Below, in pieces: positions 1-11,544 of a stretch of 64,000 bases of DNA. Position 1 is the first letter of the stretch; each line of letters opens with the position of its first letter. The translations under genes and the position numbers were made by a program. The notes under the pieces were generated by a model that saw only the letters and a list, made by a program, of their open reading frames with translations, was not told the origin of the DNA and ran no database searches. This DNA comes from Anarhynchus alexandrinus (lineage: Eukaryota; Chordata; Aves; Charadriiformes; Charadriidae), in the NCBI GenBank assembly GCA_008711295.1, contig VUYV01000041.1, forward strand, positions 4,011,378 to 4,075,377, in the 5' to 3' direction.

Positions 1-1341
1 TAGCTGTGTTTCCCTGCTAGCCAGGTTCCATTCAACTCAGATAAGCTCCGCATTTTGTGCCCTACTGCCAAAACTGGACAAACTCCTGAAATGCCCCTAC
101 CTCCCATCATGTAAGGTGATAAGATACACTTAATATCTAAAGGTAAGGGATTTATTTTGTGTATGGGTCAGCTAAAACATTTGCTTAGATGATGGTTACC
201 CCGGTTATGGTTTTGCAAGTAGGCATATTGCAGTTGGCTGCACTTTGCCTGGAATAAAACCAGTTGGATCCATAGCTGTGGCGGTACCTGAGGATTAAAA
301 TGATGTCCTGTGGTTTTAGCATCTGTGCTCTGAAAAGAGGTGCAGGAGCATATATTATAAATGTATAATCAAGGAATGGGAAAAGATTAACTAGCAATAT
401 CTGTCCTCTGTAATCAGCTTTGGAAACAACAATGATAAATCTCACTTGCTTGATTATTTGATGGTGTCTAGTAAATATTTGAACCAAATAGTAAGATGCA
501 TCTATAAACAACTGAAAATGCAAGATTTTAGACAATCTTATCTTCAAGAAGTGATAGCAGCTGAACACTTCCTCTTGTGCCTCTTCACCTCTGATTGACC
601 CACTTTCCCTCTGCGTATCACCTTTCTGCTGTCTGTCTCCTGACATAAATATCTTGCTGATGGGGCCAAATTAGGATTTTGTGAAGCTTTGTCTGACTGA
701 CCTGAGTGGGGCTATGTCTATGCTGTCTGCTTTATCAGATGGTAGGCTACCTAATGCTGTTTCTCTGGTCTAGACGCCTGTCTCCTGAGGACTGGTTCTC
801 CCTTAAAAATCCAAATATTCTGGGAAAACAAATTCCCATCTTATTTATTGTCTCCATAATCATCAGCAAGTATTTGAGAATCTCTCAAACACCAGAGGTC
901 TGATAGCACAATTGCCGCTTGGTTGTTTTTGTAGATGGAGGCAAAGGCTTCATGCTCACCTAGCAAGAGAAACACTTTAAATTGTCAGGGCCGTACTCAG
1001 GCCAATATGGTTACATCAAAGGGGAGTCTGCAAGGAGAAAAACTGTGTTTTCCCTTGACTTACTGGCCTAGTCCATTCTGCATTTGTTATTGCTTTGAGG
1101 ATTTTTTTAATAGTCCTTATTCAAAGAAGACATAGAATGCCAGTCAGTTAAGAACAACAAAATTTTGTTCATATCTTGCATACACAAGACAACAGAACAA
1201 TTTCATACATTTTTCTGAACTCTTTATGTAATGCAAATAATGGCATTATTGTTCCATTCTTATGTTTTTGTAGATCAAGTGCTAACAAAGAAAAGTCCTT
1301 TCCTGTTTAGAGAATATTGATGGACAAAAAAAGACAGCGGT

Positions 1342-1367
1342 GTGCAAATACGAACTCGTATTTGCAC
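1342..1367. repeat. perfect 12-bp inverted repeat with 2-nt spacer
   Basis: The left arm GTGCAAATACGA (1342-1353) is followed by AC and then its exact reverse complement (1356-1367). Each arm contains GTGCAAAT, one base away from the POU octamer ATGCAAAT, so the structure is also a head-to-head pair of octamer-like sites. It contains two CpGs in an otherwise CpG-poor stretch. No gene or repeat family explains it. The symmetry is directly visible; any binding is inference. Confidence 0.9.
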
Positions 1368-2807
1368 GTTATTCAGGATTACCTCATCGTCCCCTCACCA
1401 GATGTGAAACAATAATGCAGGATTAATGCAGGAATCGAAGCAACATTACCACCAGAACAAAATGGTTGGAAAAAAGATTACTGTGACAAACACAATATTT
1501 AATGGCTCTAACTTAGGTGCCAAAATCACTTTCTATCTGTCCTTCACCAGAAACAGGAAGGAAGGAAAATCTGGGTCCAGCAAGAAGCAGTATGCTGGAT
1601 CTTAATACTGTGTAGTTGGAGACTGACCCTGGGTCAATTTTTGGAGTCTTGGTCTCATCATTTTTGAAAATCACTAGATTTCGCTTAGACTGTAAAACCA
1701 GATTTCCCATAATTTCCTTATGAAATGGCTCACAAGAAGCATAGCTAAAATCCAGTGTGGAATCTTTGAAAGAAGCATATGGACCTTACAGCATGCCCAG
1801 TCCAAATGTTGGTCATGGAAGAAATTCCAAACTGGGCATGGTTTTGGTTTTGTTATGAAACCCTTTGAACAGTGTTACAACTCTAATTTGGGTAATTTTT
1901 GACCATATTGAATAATTTCAGGACTATTTTCTTCCTGCAGATAATCACTTTTCTTACTGTGTTAAAACACTCACAGAGTAACAAATGTACTTACAGCACG
2001 TTTCATTATTAGTACATAAACTAACAACCAAGTACTTTACTAACAACACAAGTATTTTCCGTTAAACATTTGAATCTCCTGTCCAGTAGTGCATGGCCAT
2101 TGACATAAAACTCAACAGATGTGCTGGATGTAAACTAAAGAAGTTGAAATGAACTCCCCCTGAAACAGCATTTACTAGATCTGGCCATAGTATATGGGTT
2201 TCTGTGTGGGGGTAGGAGGGAGAGTCAGTCAGTCAGTCGGTCTGTCTTGCTCTTGGCTGCATGTATTTTGAGTAAGCTCAATACAAAAATCTTTTGTTCT
2301 GATTCAAAAGCAAAGCTTAAATTTGGTGCCTTCACAAATGTGCTTACAGTTAGGTAAACCTGTACACTTTGCAGAAACAAGACCTGCAAAACAACCTTCA
2401 AATCATTATTAAAAAAATAGTCAACGAAAAAATTCTGGTTTGTAACTTGGTTTTGAAATCATTTACAAAGCCATGGTTAAAGTCCTACTAGACAGGCTAT
2501 AGAGCTCTGTACTATTAAATACACTTATTTTAAACTGGGTTAGTCTGTCCTTCGGGGCAATGCCACAATAGTTAAGGTAGTGCCAAAAAATCACACGCTT
2601 GCAGAATATTTACTTGGAAATAAGGAGCGTATTGAAAGCCAATGTCAGCGGTTTCAAGATCCAGTCTCCACCAACCCCGTGATTCCAGGCAGTGGGAAGC
2701 ACACCTGGACAGGTTTCCAGAGGCATAATGTGAGCAGCATTATGCAGGGGGTGGGAAAGGCTTAACCTCATACGGCTGCACAGTTCAAAAAGTGTTTAAT
2801 ACTCGCT

Positions 2808-2839
2808 TTTTTTTTCTTCTTCTTTTTTTTTTTTTTTTA
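2808..2839. repeat. poly-pyrimidine / poly-T tract
   Basis: This is a T-rich run interrupted by TTC units and ending in AGG. It looks like an eroded low-complexity tract, and no retroposon body is recognisable next to it. Confidence 0.85.
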
Positions 2840-3239
2840 GGGGTTTAACTTCGTCATGTGAACTGGCAATCGGATGCATCACAGGAACAGCGGGTTTCCT
2901 TTTAATGGAATGACATGGCACAGCAGTTCCCAAGCTGTAATATGTTGATTAGGGTTGTGTGTAAACTGCAATCAGGTGATAGCTGAACTGGTTTGAAAGT
3001 ATAAAATCAGAGGAGGAATACATTTAAAATGCATGATTAAGAAAGCTGGTATAACCAGGTGTCTGAGCTTCAAGTGCAGCATGTGCTGGGAACGATCCGA
3101 GAGCCGATGATAAATTTAAAGACTGGAGAAAAGGATCCGAGTCGGTGCTTCCCTCCTTGGTCGTACAGTGCTGAGCACTGCACGTTATAAATAATAGATC
3201 TCTCTACAGAGAGTTAACTTATTCCTTAATCACCATGAG

Positions 3240-3330
3240 GGCTGCGGTTGTGTGTTTGAATCCCAGTTCAAGCATTTGCAGCTGCTCTGACATGTACTTT
3301 CTTTGTGCCCTTGGAAGCCAGCCACCCCCT
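3240..3330 (+). mobile_element. MIR-like SINE relic (tRNA-related part)
   Basis: The segment starting GTTTGAATCCCAG (3254 onward) keeps the B-box-like core of a tRNA-derived SINE. It is followed by a stretch that parallels the consensus I remember for MIR up to the conserved TGAC, with about 8 differences over some 37 positions, and then a partly deleted match. MIR is an ancient amniote SINE, so a diverged relic in a bird is expected. The assignment is by eye, and the right end is uncertain. Confidence 0.4.
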
Positions 3331-3535
3331 CCCCAAAGAGCAGTCCTTATTTTTTCACTTCCCATGCTTTCCCCGTGCTTGGGCTCTGAGGGAGAAGTTT
3401 CAGTCTAGTTTAAGAAAAATCACTACATTTGACTCAAAATATTCATTCAGCCTTGGAGAACACGTTTTGTAACAAGAGCACTTGAGCACTAGGAAAATCT
3501 GCTAGTATTTGGAAAATTTACCTCTGCATATGAGA

Positions 3536-3561
3536 GCATGCGTGTGTGCATGTGCATGCGT
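3536..3561. repeat. 26-bp alternating purine-pyrimidine run
   Basis: Unbroken purine/pyrimidine alternation of GC, AT, GT and CA steps. It is a moderate candidate for left-handed (Z) DNA. Confidence 0.8.
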
Positions 3562-4595
3562 TATTTTAAGATAAGAAACCATGATCTAGAAAAACGAAGG
3601 GTCACTTGGAGCTGGTCTTTATGTCAGCAGCAGTTGTTTTGCTTTGTTTTTAACTGAGCCATACAAATTTTTTAAGAACATATATACTGGAAAGCAAACA
3701 CGACTCTATCAGCATTCTTTCTGTAAAAAAAGTGCGAGCTGTTAGCACTTCCTCCATGAAACATGTCTGTGCTTGTGTGCAGCTGGCTGACATTTGTGCT
3801 TATCTATGCTGTTGTCAGTTTTGATTGTTGGATTAAACTTTGGAACAGGCAGGGGAGAGTGTTTTTGTATGCCATTTATATAAGTCAGAATTTATTTTCT
3901 TTATACACTGAATGTAAGAGAGAGAAAAGGGTATGAAATTCATTTTGGTAAATACCATATGAATGTCTAAATTCCTGTATAATCATTCAGTAACTTAAAT
4001 ACCCTGCAAAATAGTAAAATGTCATGGAACTGGTCTAATTCTTTGTTTCTGAATTAAGTTCCACCGTGCAAACAGCTCTTTTACTTTGGTACCACTTAAC
4101 TTCAGATGAAAGAGAAGACAAAAAAAAGTCCATGTAAATAGAGAGAGAATTTGTTCTGAGTTCCTATACTTTGAGCCTGGGCATGCTGGTGTCTGCAAAT
4201 ATTTCAGTGATTTGGGCGTATATTTGTTGCATGCAGTGTCACTCACTCACCCAAGTCGCCCGGTGAGACACCTCCACATAAGCTCAGACAGGAAATAAGC
4301 AAATCAAACAAATTTCCAAAGGCAAACACTCTGACATCCATGAAGAAAAAGCTGGTATTGTTTTGCATGTGAACGTGCGCATGCACATTTTATCTCAGAC
4401 CATCAAGTCAGAGCTCTGACAACACTGAGGCTAAGAGGAAAGTAGAGGTGCATTTTTGTCACCGAGGATGAGGCTGAGGAAGGACTTTGATTAAAGATGG
4501 TTTGGCTGGGAGAACACCTAAAGACACACTTCTGAAGATCTCGTTAACATGACCCAGTTGAGTTGCAACGCATGTAACGAGTTTGACATTTAGAT

Positions 4596-4613
4596 GTGCA
4601 TGCAAGCATGCAC
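4596..4613. repeat. perfect 8-bp inverted repeat, 2-nt spacer
   Basis: GTGCATGC, then AA, then GCATGCAC. The two arms are exact reverse complements and built from CATGCA units. Confidence 0.9.
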
Positions 4614-7600
4614 TACCTCAATATGATACAAAACTGGCAGTCAAATCCACAACGGTTAGGCTAGCTAACACCTACAATTTCCTTTAGGCCCCTGATAGCA
4701 ACTGTTTTTGAAAGCAGAGTGAAAATAGTGTCTTCCTAAAGCTTCAGTGAATATGGTATTGTTGTCTGCTTCCTACCGCGAGCAACGGCATTATGTGAAT
4801 GAGGTATAAATTGTTAATTTACTTTGTGCAACGTATGCAGTTATACAGGTTTTCCTGTGTTTCATCACAGAGTTGGTTTCTTTATAGAATACATCCTATC
4901 TGGAGCTGAAGCTATTGCTTGTTGCCCTGATAGCGTGCTTTCGGCTGTTCGGAGGCAGGAGGTCTTGCTGAAATAAGATGTAATTTTATTCATGGTGTAT
5001 CCCTGGAGTGTCCCCTCAGCAGAAGCATGAGGCAGTTATTCAGACTTGGGAATAGCAGTTTTTTGCTTGGATCAGCTGGTGCTCATGACACTTCTGGGCA
5101 TCGGTTTCTGAGTAAATACATTTTCCTGTTCCAAGGACACATTGGTACATTTAAAGTCAAGGACTTGAGGCTAATACGTTCCTATCAGTGGAACAAGTGG
5201 CTGTATTTGGGTTCTTTGATGACCCAGAATCTTTCTCAGGCTGGAACTGCAGACAGGATGATGGACTGGCTGATTTGCTCTGGAGATCTGCTCAGACATG
5301 TACAGCAGTTTTTAAACTTCTTTTCTCTATACAGTACAATGGCAAGAGCTTAGATTTTGTATTATTTCTGGAATCTGGAACTTCTCCCCAAGAGGATGGT
5401 TTCTCTCTTGACCTGAATCAGTGGGAAGGATCAGTTCTCCAGCAAAACTATCTCCATATGACCCTATGGTGTAGGGAGCCACAGAACACTGTGGTGTGTA
5501 CATATCTACTTGTGGATTCTTTTCCCAGGTTAGCTATGAGAATAGCTTCTCCCATACAGCTATGAGAAGATGAACTCAGTTCCCTCAGGACACACAAGGT
5601 GTAAACACAACTTTCTGACTTTCAACACTTTCTCAGTATTTCCTCACCTCCAGAAGCTCCACCTAGAACTGAAGTCAGAATCACATGGGAGGATAAAGTC
5701 ATGTGTGGTACTGTGGATGAAAATGGATCTGGGCAGAAAGGTAAATATTTCTAGTTCCCTCCTCTAGTATTTCCATGGTGTCCCCTCCTCCTTGCGGCCT
5801 ACCTGCACCCAGGACCAGGCTGATCGGTGCCGGCAACTAAATAGGTCCTGAATAGGTAAGGGCTTTCCTTCCTCCAGCTAATATCCGCTCTTTGCGCTGC
5901 CTGCGATGCCGCGTTGGCAACATGCTGGTACGAAAACTCCCTCCTCCATCCGGCTCCAGCTCTTCCCTCCCTGCTCAGATGCCCCCTGTGGCTCAGAAAC
6001 AATAACTGGTTTAACAATAAACTTTCACTGTTTGCAATTCAAATCATCTCAAAGGCTACTTCGTTGCCATAAAACAGTTTGAACAAGCTTTTGAGCCTTT
6101 CAGGATATTCTTACCGTTCTAGCAGCACTCAGCTCTGTTCTCCCAATTGCCTTTATTGAGGGACAAATGGTCAAGGCAGGGCTGTGAGCTGACATCTGCT
6201 CCCTCGTCTAAAAGCATGTCTTCTCCGTGTCTACAGCAACTGCACACGCAACGACAGCGACAGAGGGGCGACGGCTACTTAGTTCAAGCTCGGGCTGGTT
6301 TTTCATTATTTTGAGCAGTGCTGTCCCAGCTCACTTTGGAGATGAGTGGATCTTTTAATGCTTAAACAAAAGGCCGACTGCCTGATCTTTCATTTTCCTA
6401 GATACAGAGTGAGTTAGTTTCTCTTTCTCACTGTTACTATCCTGCTAGTTCTTTAGTGTGTGAACTGTATTCACGGTCACCATGGGTACGCCTGTTAAAG
6501 ATAAAGGGTCTCAAACTTGGCACCCAAAGTCACCAGCCATTTCTGAAAAATTTCATCAAAAATCTCTAATATTTTTCTTAACACAGGGAAAACAACACAG
6601 AATGTACTACAGGTACTGTCTGATGACTATCTATTAAACATGGCATACGATTTAAGCTTTGATGATAAAACAAGGAAACATTAACATATCAGGCTTTCTC
6701 TCCACTTTTGTTCAACTAAATACAGCTAATAATAAAACTAAGATGCTAATAAGGATTGGATGTGAAGCAATTTAATATTAAAAATGTTTTTCAAAAGTAG
6801 ATGATGCTTATGTATTCTTGCAAAACAAAATAATTTATATTTGATTCATAACTTGTACCAACATATATTAAACCTAATTGTAATTAAAAAAAAAAAAAAA
6901 AGCCTTCTCATGCTTTTTAGGTTCTGCCAGTTGGCATCTTGTGCTTTTTTGTGTTCTAAAGAAAGAGGCCATGTATACATTTAGTGAGCAAAAAGGATAA
7001 AAGAATTATGACCTTTATTTCCAAGCAAGGAAATGTATGTGTATATGTAAAATGCAGAAGAGATGATCTCATGGAAAGAAGCCCTATTTCTATTAACGCC
7101 TTGTCATAGTTTTTTACTTTGTTTGCTGAATCTGGCCAGTTCTATTGTTCCCTCACAAAGTGACAGAAAATAGAACGTACAGTGAGTGAACTGTGTGTTG
7201 CTCCCTGCACTGCCATATAACACGGTCTGTTTCTGAGCTCTGCAACATCTACTCTTTGAATTGGATCCCAAATTTGTCAGGGGGTTTAAACACCTATTAC
7301 AGGCTGTGGGCACTTTCTAACCTTCCCCTGCTTCAGTGTACAGTATGCATAGGCATAAATGTATATAAAGTGCTCCCTATGTGGAAAACAGCAGCAATTT
7401 TTAATTTTTTTTTTTTTTTTCAAATTGAGCTGGTGTGTAGAACTGCTGTGCCAGAGTATCCGTGCCCTTTTACAGGGCTTCCCAGGAGCACAGTCAATAG
7501 CTCACAGTTCCATGCCATATGCTCTCCTCATTTGCCCATAGAAAGAGAGACCCTACAGTGGTCAATGCACTACAAATGCCTAAATAAATTAGGCAAAAAT

Positions 7601-10600
7601 AGAATAGAGCATACATTAAAGCAGCCTCGGGCCGCACTACAATATGTTAATGGAATAACTGCACAGTACAGTCACCATGAAAAACAAGATTAATGAGGTC
7701 AGGCAGCGTGGACCTCAGGAGGAGGAGTGAAGTCCAAGCCAGCTTTTTCACGAGAGGTGAATTATTTTTCATACAACACTCCTGCAGGAGAAACTCATGT
7801 AAGCGACAGGACGCACACTGCTTTCCTAAGAAGATTTTACTGAAATTGGATGTTGGACATTTGCATATATTACACAGGCAGAAGGTTCCTCCCTCCCACC
7901 TCACCCTTATTTTGAGATAACCTGTGACTCAAGAGTTTCTGGGAGAAGATGACAAGCAAACCAGCTTGCCAATGTCTCGTTGCCTTCAAGTCCATTCAAA
8001 GTTCCTCACTGGGAACTTTCTGACCAGCTTGACCCAACGCAGTATTCGAGAGCTGCATGCGAGAGCAGATAAAGCTATCTTCTTTTTTAAATCCCTGTTG
8101 TGAGAGAGGATCTGTATGTACATGAGCGACAGCTGCTACCTGACTTCTCCTGTTAGGAGGTGAGAATTAGATGCCTTTTTTAGTCCAGTCATCCCAAATG
8201 TGTACAGCCAATATTGTCCATGCTTCTCTTTTTTGTCATTATTTAACGAAACAACATGCCTGAGAAAAAGGCAGCTCCTCAAATACACACTGACAATTGG
8301 TTCAGTATCTTTGCTTGATCATGAAATTCACTTTGGTTTTTTTCAGCCGATTTAGGTATTTTCATGGATTTCAGGGGATAGGATTCTTTAGACATTTTTC
8401 TGAGTTTAAAAGTATTCATCGTGACTGCACATTTATTTTTTAATTCAGTAAAATATTTTTCTGCTTTCCCATTGCCTGTTTTTTTTGTTATTTGCTCTTT
8501 GGGGCTCAGGATCAGGCTGATGATCCTTCCGTTTGACTACATTAATGATTTTGAGCCTAAATTCCCTTGTCTTTAACGTCACACATTTGACAGCCAATAC
8601 TTTTACCATCCAAAAACCCCACATGTGGTTGGGTCTTTACATGACCTCTCACACATCCTTAAAACATGTCTGAAATCTTTAGACTATAATCTCAAATTCT
8701 ATCTAAATCAATCCATTATTTGTGTTTTTGTTTTCCCCCTAGGCTCCAAACACAGGCAATGCAAGCAAAATGTATGCCATTGATCTCTTCAGATCACAGA
8801 AGGCCATTTAGAAAATATAAATACTGCTTTGCACCTCAAGTGCCTAAATCCAGTGGCCTATTTTAAATCAAAGACGGAAGAAAGTGAGTCAGGAATTCAT
8901 CCATAATTTCGTTATCTACTAGGCAAACTAACCTGCTTCAGAAGGGGAACCTCATAACAAAACAGCTACTTGAATTGTTTATATGCCATTAATTTTTTTG
9001 GCAGTTACATTATCAGCAGCAATAGTATCTGACTCTTGCTAGCTCTTTGCTTTAGCTTAGGGCCTTAATTGAATTAAAGGGTATGAACATGAAAGAAGTT
9101 TCAAGGCTCCCCTGTGTGTAACTTCTTCATGCTAAAATGGCGAACAATTAAAGGAATAAGGTCTTTTTTTTCCTTTTTGCAATTCCCAGTTGCATTTATT
9201 TGAAAAAGATAAGGCAACTCTGTTATCCTCTGGATGATAAAATCGGGGTTGATTTTGCCATACAAGCAAAGCAGGTCATTGCCTAGGGAAAAATACAGGA
9301 AGAATTGAATCTTCTATAATTATAGTGGGGATTTCTGAGGGAGAGCAAAGGGACTCCTGTTTGTCGAGGCAGCAATGCCTTAAATTCAGCTCTGGACAGA
9401 CAAGCAATTAGAACAGCTTGTTCAGGATCACAGGATCAGTTTCTGTCCCCTGAAACGTGCCAGACAGATAACAGAGGTCCCTTTATAAGAAGAGGTGGCA
9501 TTATAACAAAACAGGGTATCTTATGCATCATTGCTATAGTGGTGATAAAATGAAATGCTTGAATTTGAGCTTTTGCTTTTGCTTAAAGCTTTTGTTGATG
9601 CTTTACACACAAATTTTAGTGGGGTTTTGGTTTTTTGGGGTTTTTTTGTTTGTTTTGGTTTGNCTCCTAATCATGTAGCCTGCTCCACCCTAGTGCAATT
9701 TATGGAGTTTAAGGGAGCCATCCTTGGAGAAGGGATTGCATTTGTTGCGATCCACTATTACAGACAGTGACCCAGTATATTTAAAGCATGCTCTAAAAAA
9801 CAGTTTGGAAAAACGGGTCACAGAGTTCATGTTTGTGCTGTCATCAGGCCAACTGTTGTGCCTCAGATGGGAGATACAGAGCTGTGACTTTAATCTATGC
9901 AGGGTAGCCCTAATCACTGATATATTTAGACAGTCACATTATCAGCTGCAAGGTGGAACTGATTGCTGCTAAGAGCCCAGATCCTCCATTGCACCAGCGC
10001 TCTGCCTGGTGTAGCTATCACAAGCAGGCAGCAAAAATATTCTGAGGTGACAGATGTCCATCTGTCCTGTCGGTCCTGGGGCTCTCCATGGCAGGCCCCA
10101 CACTTGGAGCTCACTCCTACCACTACAGCGACATGCTTACGACACATAAATGCACGCCATCCTTGTGAAGGACCACACAACCAATGTGCTCCATCCACTC
10201 ACGCACGTACAGCCCACGGGACAAGACTAAAGGTGGATGGTCTGAAATAAACCCCCAGAAGCTGTATATTGTGGTTTTCAGCACCAAAAGTTTTACTCTG
10301 TAAATTTGCTTCTCTTGGGCCACATGGGCACAGCGACTTCATGGCCTCATGGATAGGGCCATATGCTCTAATTCGGGGTAAGGAAACGCGTAACAGGCGC
10401 AAGGAGTGTTAATCAGGGATTAAACGGGAATCACACAGGAACAAAAAGACTCTCCTGTCCTGCCTTTTCCTTCCGTGTGCATGCCTGTGGGTGCAGCCTT
10501 CGTTATTGAAGCTCTCTGCAGCTCTCCCAGAGGCAGCGGGGTGGGGGGCATTGGTCATTAGCCCGATGTCCCCTCATCCCCTCGTCTCTGGGGGGAGCCA

Positions 10601-10641
10601 GTTAGAGCTGGGGTCAAGCAGAGGGAGGAGGAAAGGGCTGA

Positions 10642-10898
10642 CCTCCTCTTCTCTTCTCTTCTCTTCTCTTCTCTTCTCTTCTCTTCTCTTCTCTTCTCTT
10701 CTCTTCTCTTCTCTTCTTTTCTCTTCTCTTTTCTTTTCTTTTCTTCTCTTCTCTTNNNNNNNNNNNNNNNNNNNNNNNNNNNNNNNNNNNNNNNNNNNNN
10801 NNNNNNNNNNNNNTCCTCTCCTCTCCTCTCCTCTCCTCTCCTCTCCTCTCCTCTCCTCTCCTCTCCTCTATTTTCTTCTATTTTCCCTTCCCTTCCCT
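10642..10898. repeat. compound pentanucleotide microsatellite with assembly gap
   Basis: About 110 bp of (CTCTT)n with a few TTTTC variants is followed by 58 unknown bases (10756-10813), then about 57 bp of (TCCTC)n and a degenerate TTTTC/CCTTC tail. The whole + strand is pyrimidine only, so it could form a triplex (H-DNA). The repeat motif differs on the two sides of the gap, so the junction is not sequenced. Open frames across it are artefacts of the period-5 repeat. Confidence 0.97.
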
Positions 10899-11036
10899 CA
10901 TGCCAAAGGGCTACTGAGAAGACACAGTGCCTAACAAGCATCCTCTGGACTCTGCCTCTCCACACCACCTAATCTCATACTCTGCTATTGCCAAGAGGGA
11001 ACTCATCTATTTCCCAACATTTTAATGCTTTGCCAG
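10899..11036. other. short spacer between microsatellite and LTR
   Basis: Unique sequence with no visible feature. Its last five bases (GCCAG) form the left copy of the probable LTR target-site duplication. Confidence 0.6.
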
Positions 11037-11544
11037 CGTCGTGGTTTAACCCCAGCCAGCAACTAGGACCACACAGCCGTTCACTCACTCCCACCTGCCC
11101 ACTGCCCCCAGTAGCACAGGGAGACGAGGGAGAAAAAGGAAAAAAACCTCATGCGTTGAGATAAAGTCAGTTTAACAGAACAGTAATGACAAAGAAAATA
11201 ATAATAATGGTAAAATAATACACAAAATTGTGATGCAATACAACTGCTCACCACCCAATGATGGACTGCCCAGCCTGCCCCAAGCAGTGATCACAGATTC
11301 CTGTCCCCCAGCCAACCTCCATTTATATACTGGGCATGATGCCTATGGTATGGAATATTTCGTTGGCCATCTTGTCCTGTCTATCTCTCAGCTCCTGTGG
11401 GAAGGTGAAAAAGTCCTTGTTAATGTAAGCATTACTTAGCAACAACTGAAACAATATGTGTTATCAACATTATTCTCATACTAAATCCAAAACACAGCAG
11501 CTACTAGGAGGAAAACTAACTCGATCCCAGCTGAAACCAGGACA
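11037..11544 (-). mobile_element. solo LTR of an endogenous retrovirus
   Basis: Read on the minus strand, the element starts TGTCCTGGTTTCAGCTGGGA and ends GGTTTAACC-related sequence then ...CCACGACG, so it has imperfect TG...CA inverted termini. A TATATAA promoter box lies at 11322-11330 (minus strand), about 220 bp into the LTR, as in a U3. Flanking 5-mers are GCCAG (11032-11036) and GTCAG (11545-11549), a target-site duplication with one mismatch, as expected for a retroviral insertion with a 5-bp stagger. No gag, pol or env sequence is adjacent, so this is a solo LTR left by LTR-LTR recombination. I recall this LTR type as common in neoavian birds; the family name would need a repeat library. 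The open frame inside it (11230-11439) is incidental. Confidence 0.85.

Larger units (their letters stand above)
1..3239. other. intergenic, no gene recognised
   Basis: This is AT-rich sequence with no frame that resembles a known protein. The longest open frame (185-646, minus strand, 153 codons) has no recognisable domain, no strong start context and a hydrophobic, low-information composition, so I treat it as chance. Small features inside are a perfect inverted repeat at 1342-1367, a short AGTC-type tetranucleotide run near 2225-2241 and a pyrimidine/poly-T tract at 2808-2839. Confidence 0.7.
3331..10641. other. intergenic, no gene recognised
   Basis: I see no convincing exon here. The open frame at 5188-5565 (+, 125 codons) is the best-composed one but overlaps another frame at 5027-5353 and has no domain I recognise. 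Other contents are an alternating purine-pyrimidine run at 3536-3561, an inverted repeat at 4596-4613, poly-A near 6883-6900, poly-T near 7404-7421, and one ambiguous base at 9663. Confidence 0.65.

Noticed and set aside
185..646. 153-codon minus-strand open frame
   Set aside because: No domain, no splice or promoter context, hydrophobic AT-driven composition. The length is not unusual among the many chance frames in this window.
5188..5565. 125-codon plus-strand open frame with fairly balanced composition
   Set aside because: It overlaps another open frame on the same strand, and I recognise no family. A protein search would be decisive, but nothing visible supports it.
10491..10968. Frames with repeated LLFSS / RREEK residues
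   Set aside because: Translation of a pentanucleotide microsatellite and of N.
11230..11439. 69-codon frame within the LTR
   Set aside because: Lies across the LTR promoter on the opposite strand, with no viral or host domain.
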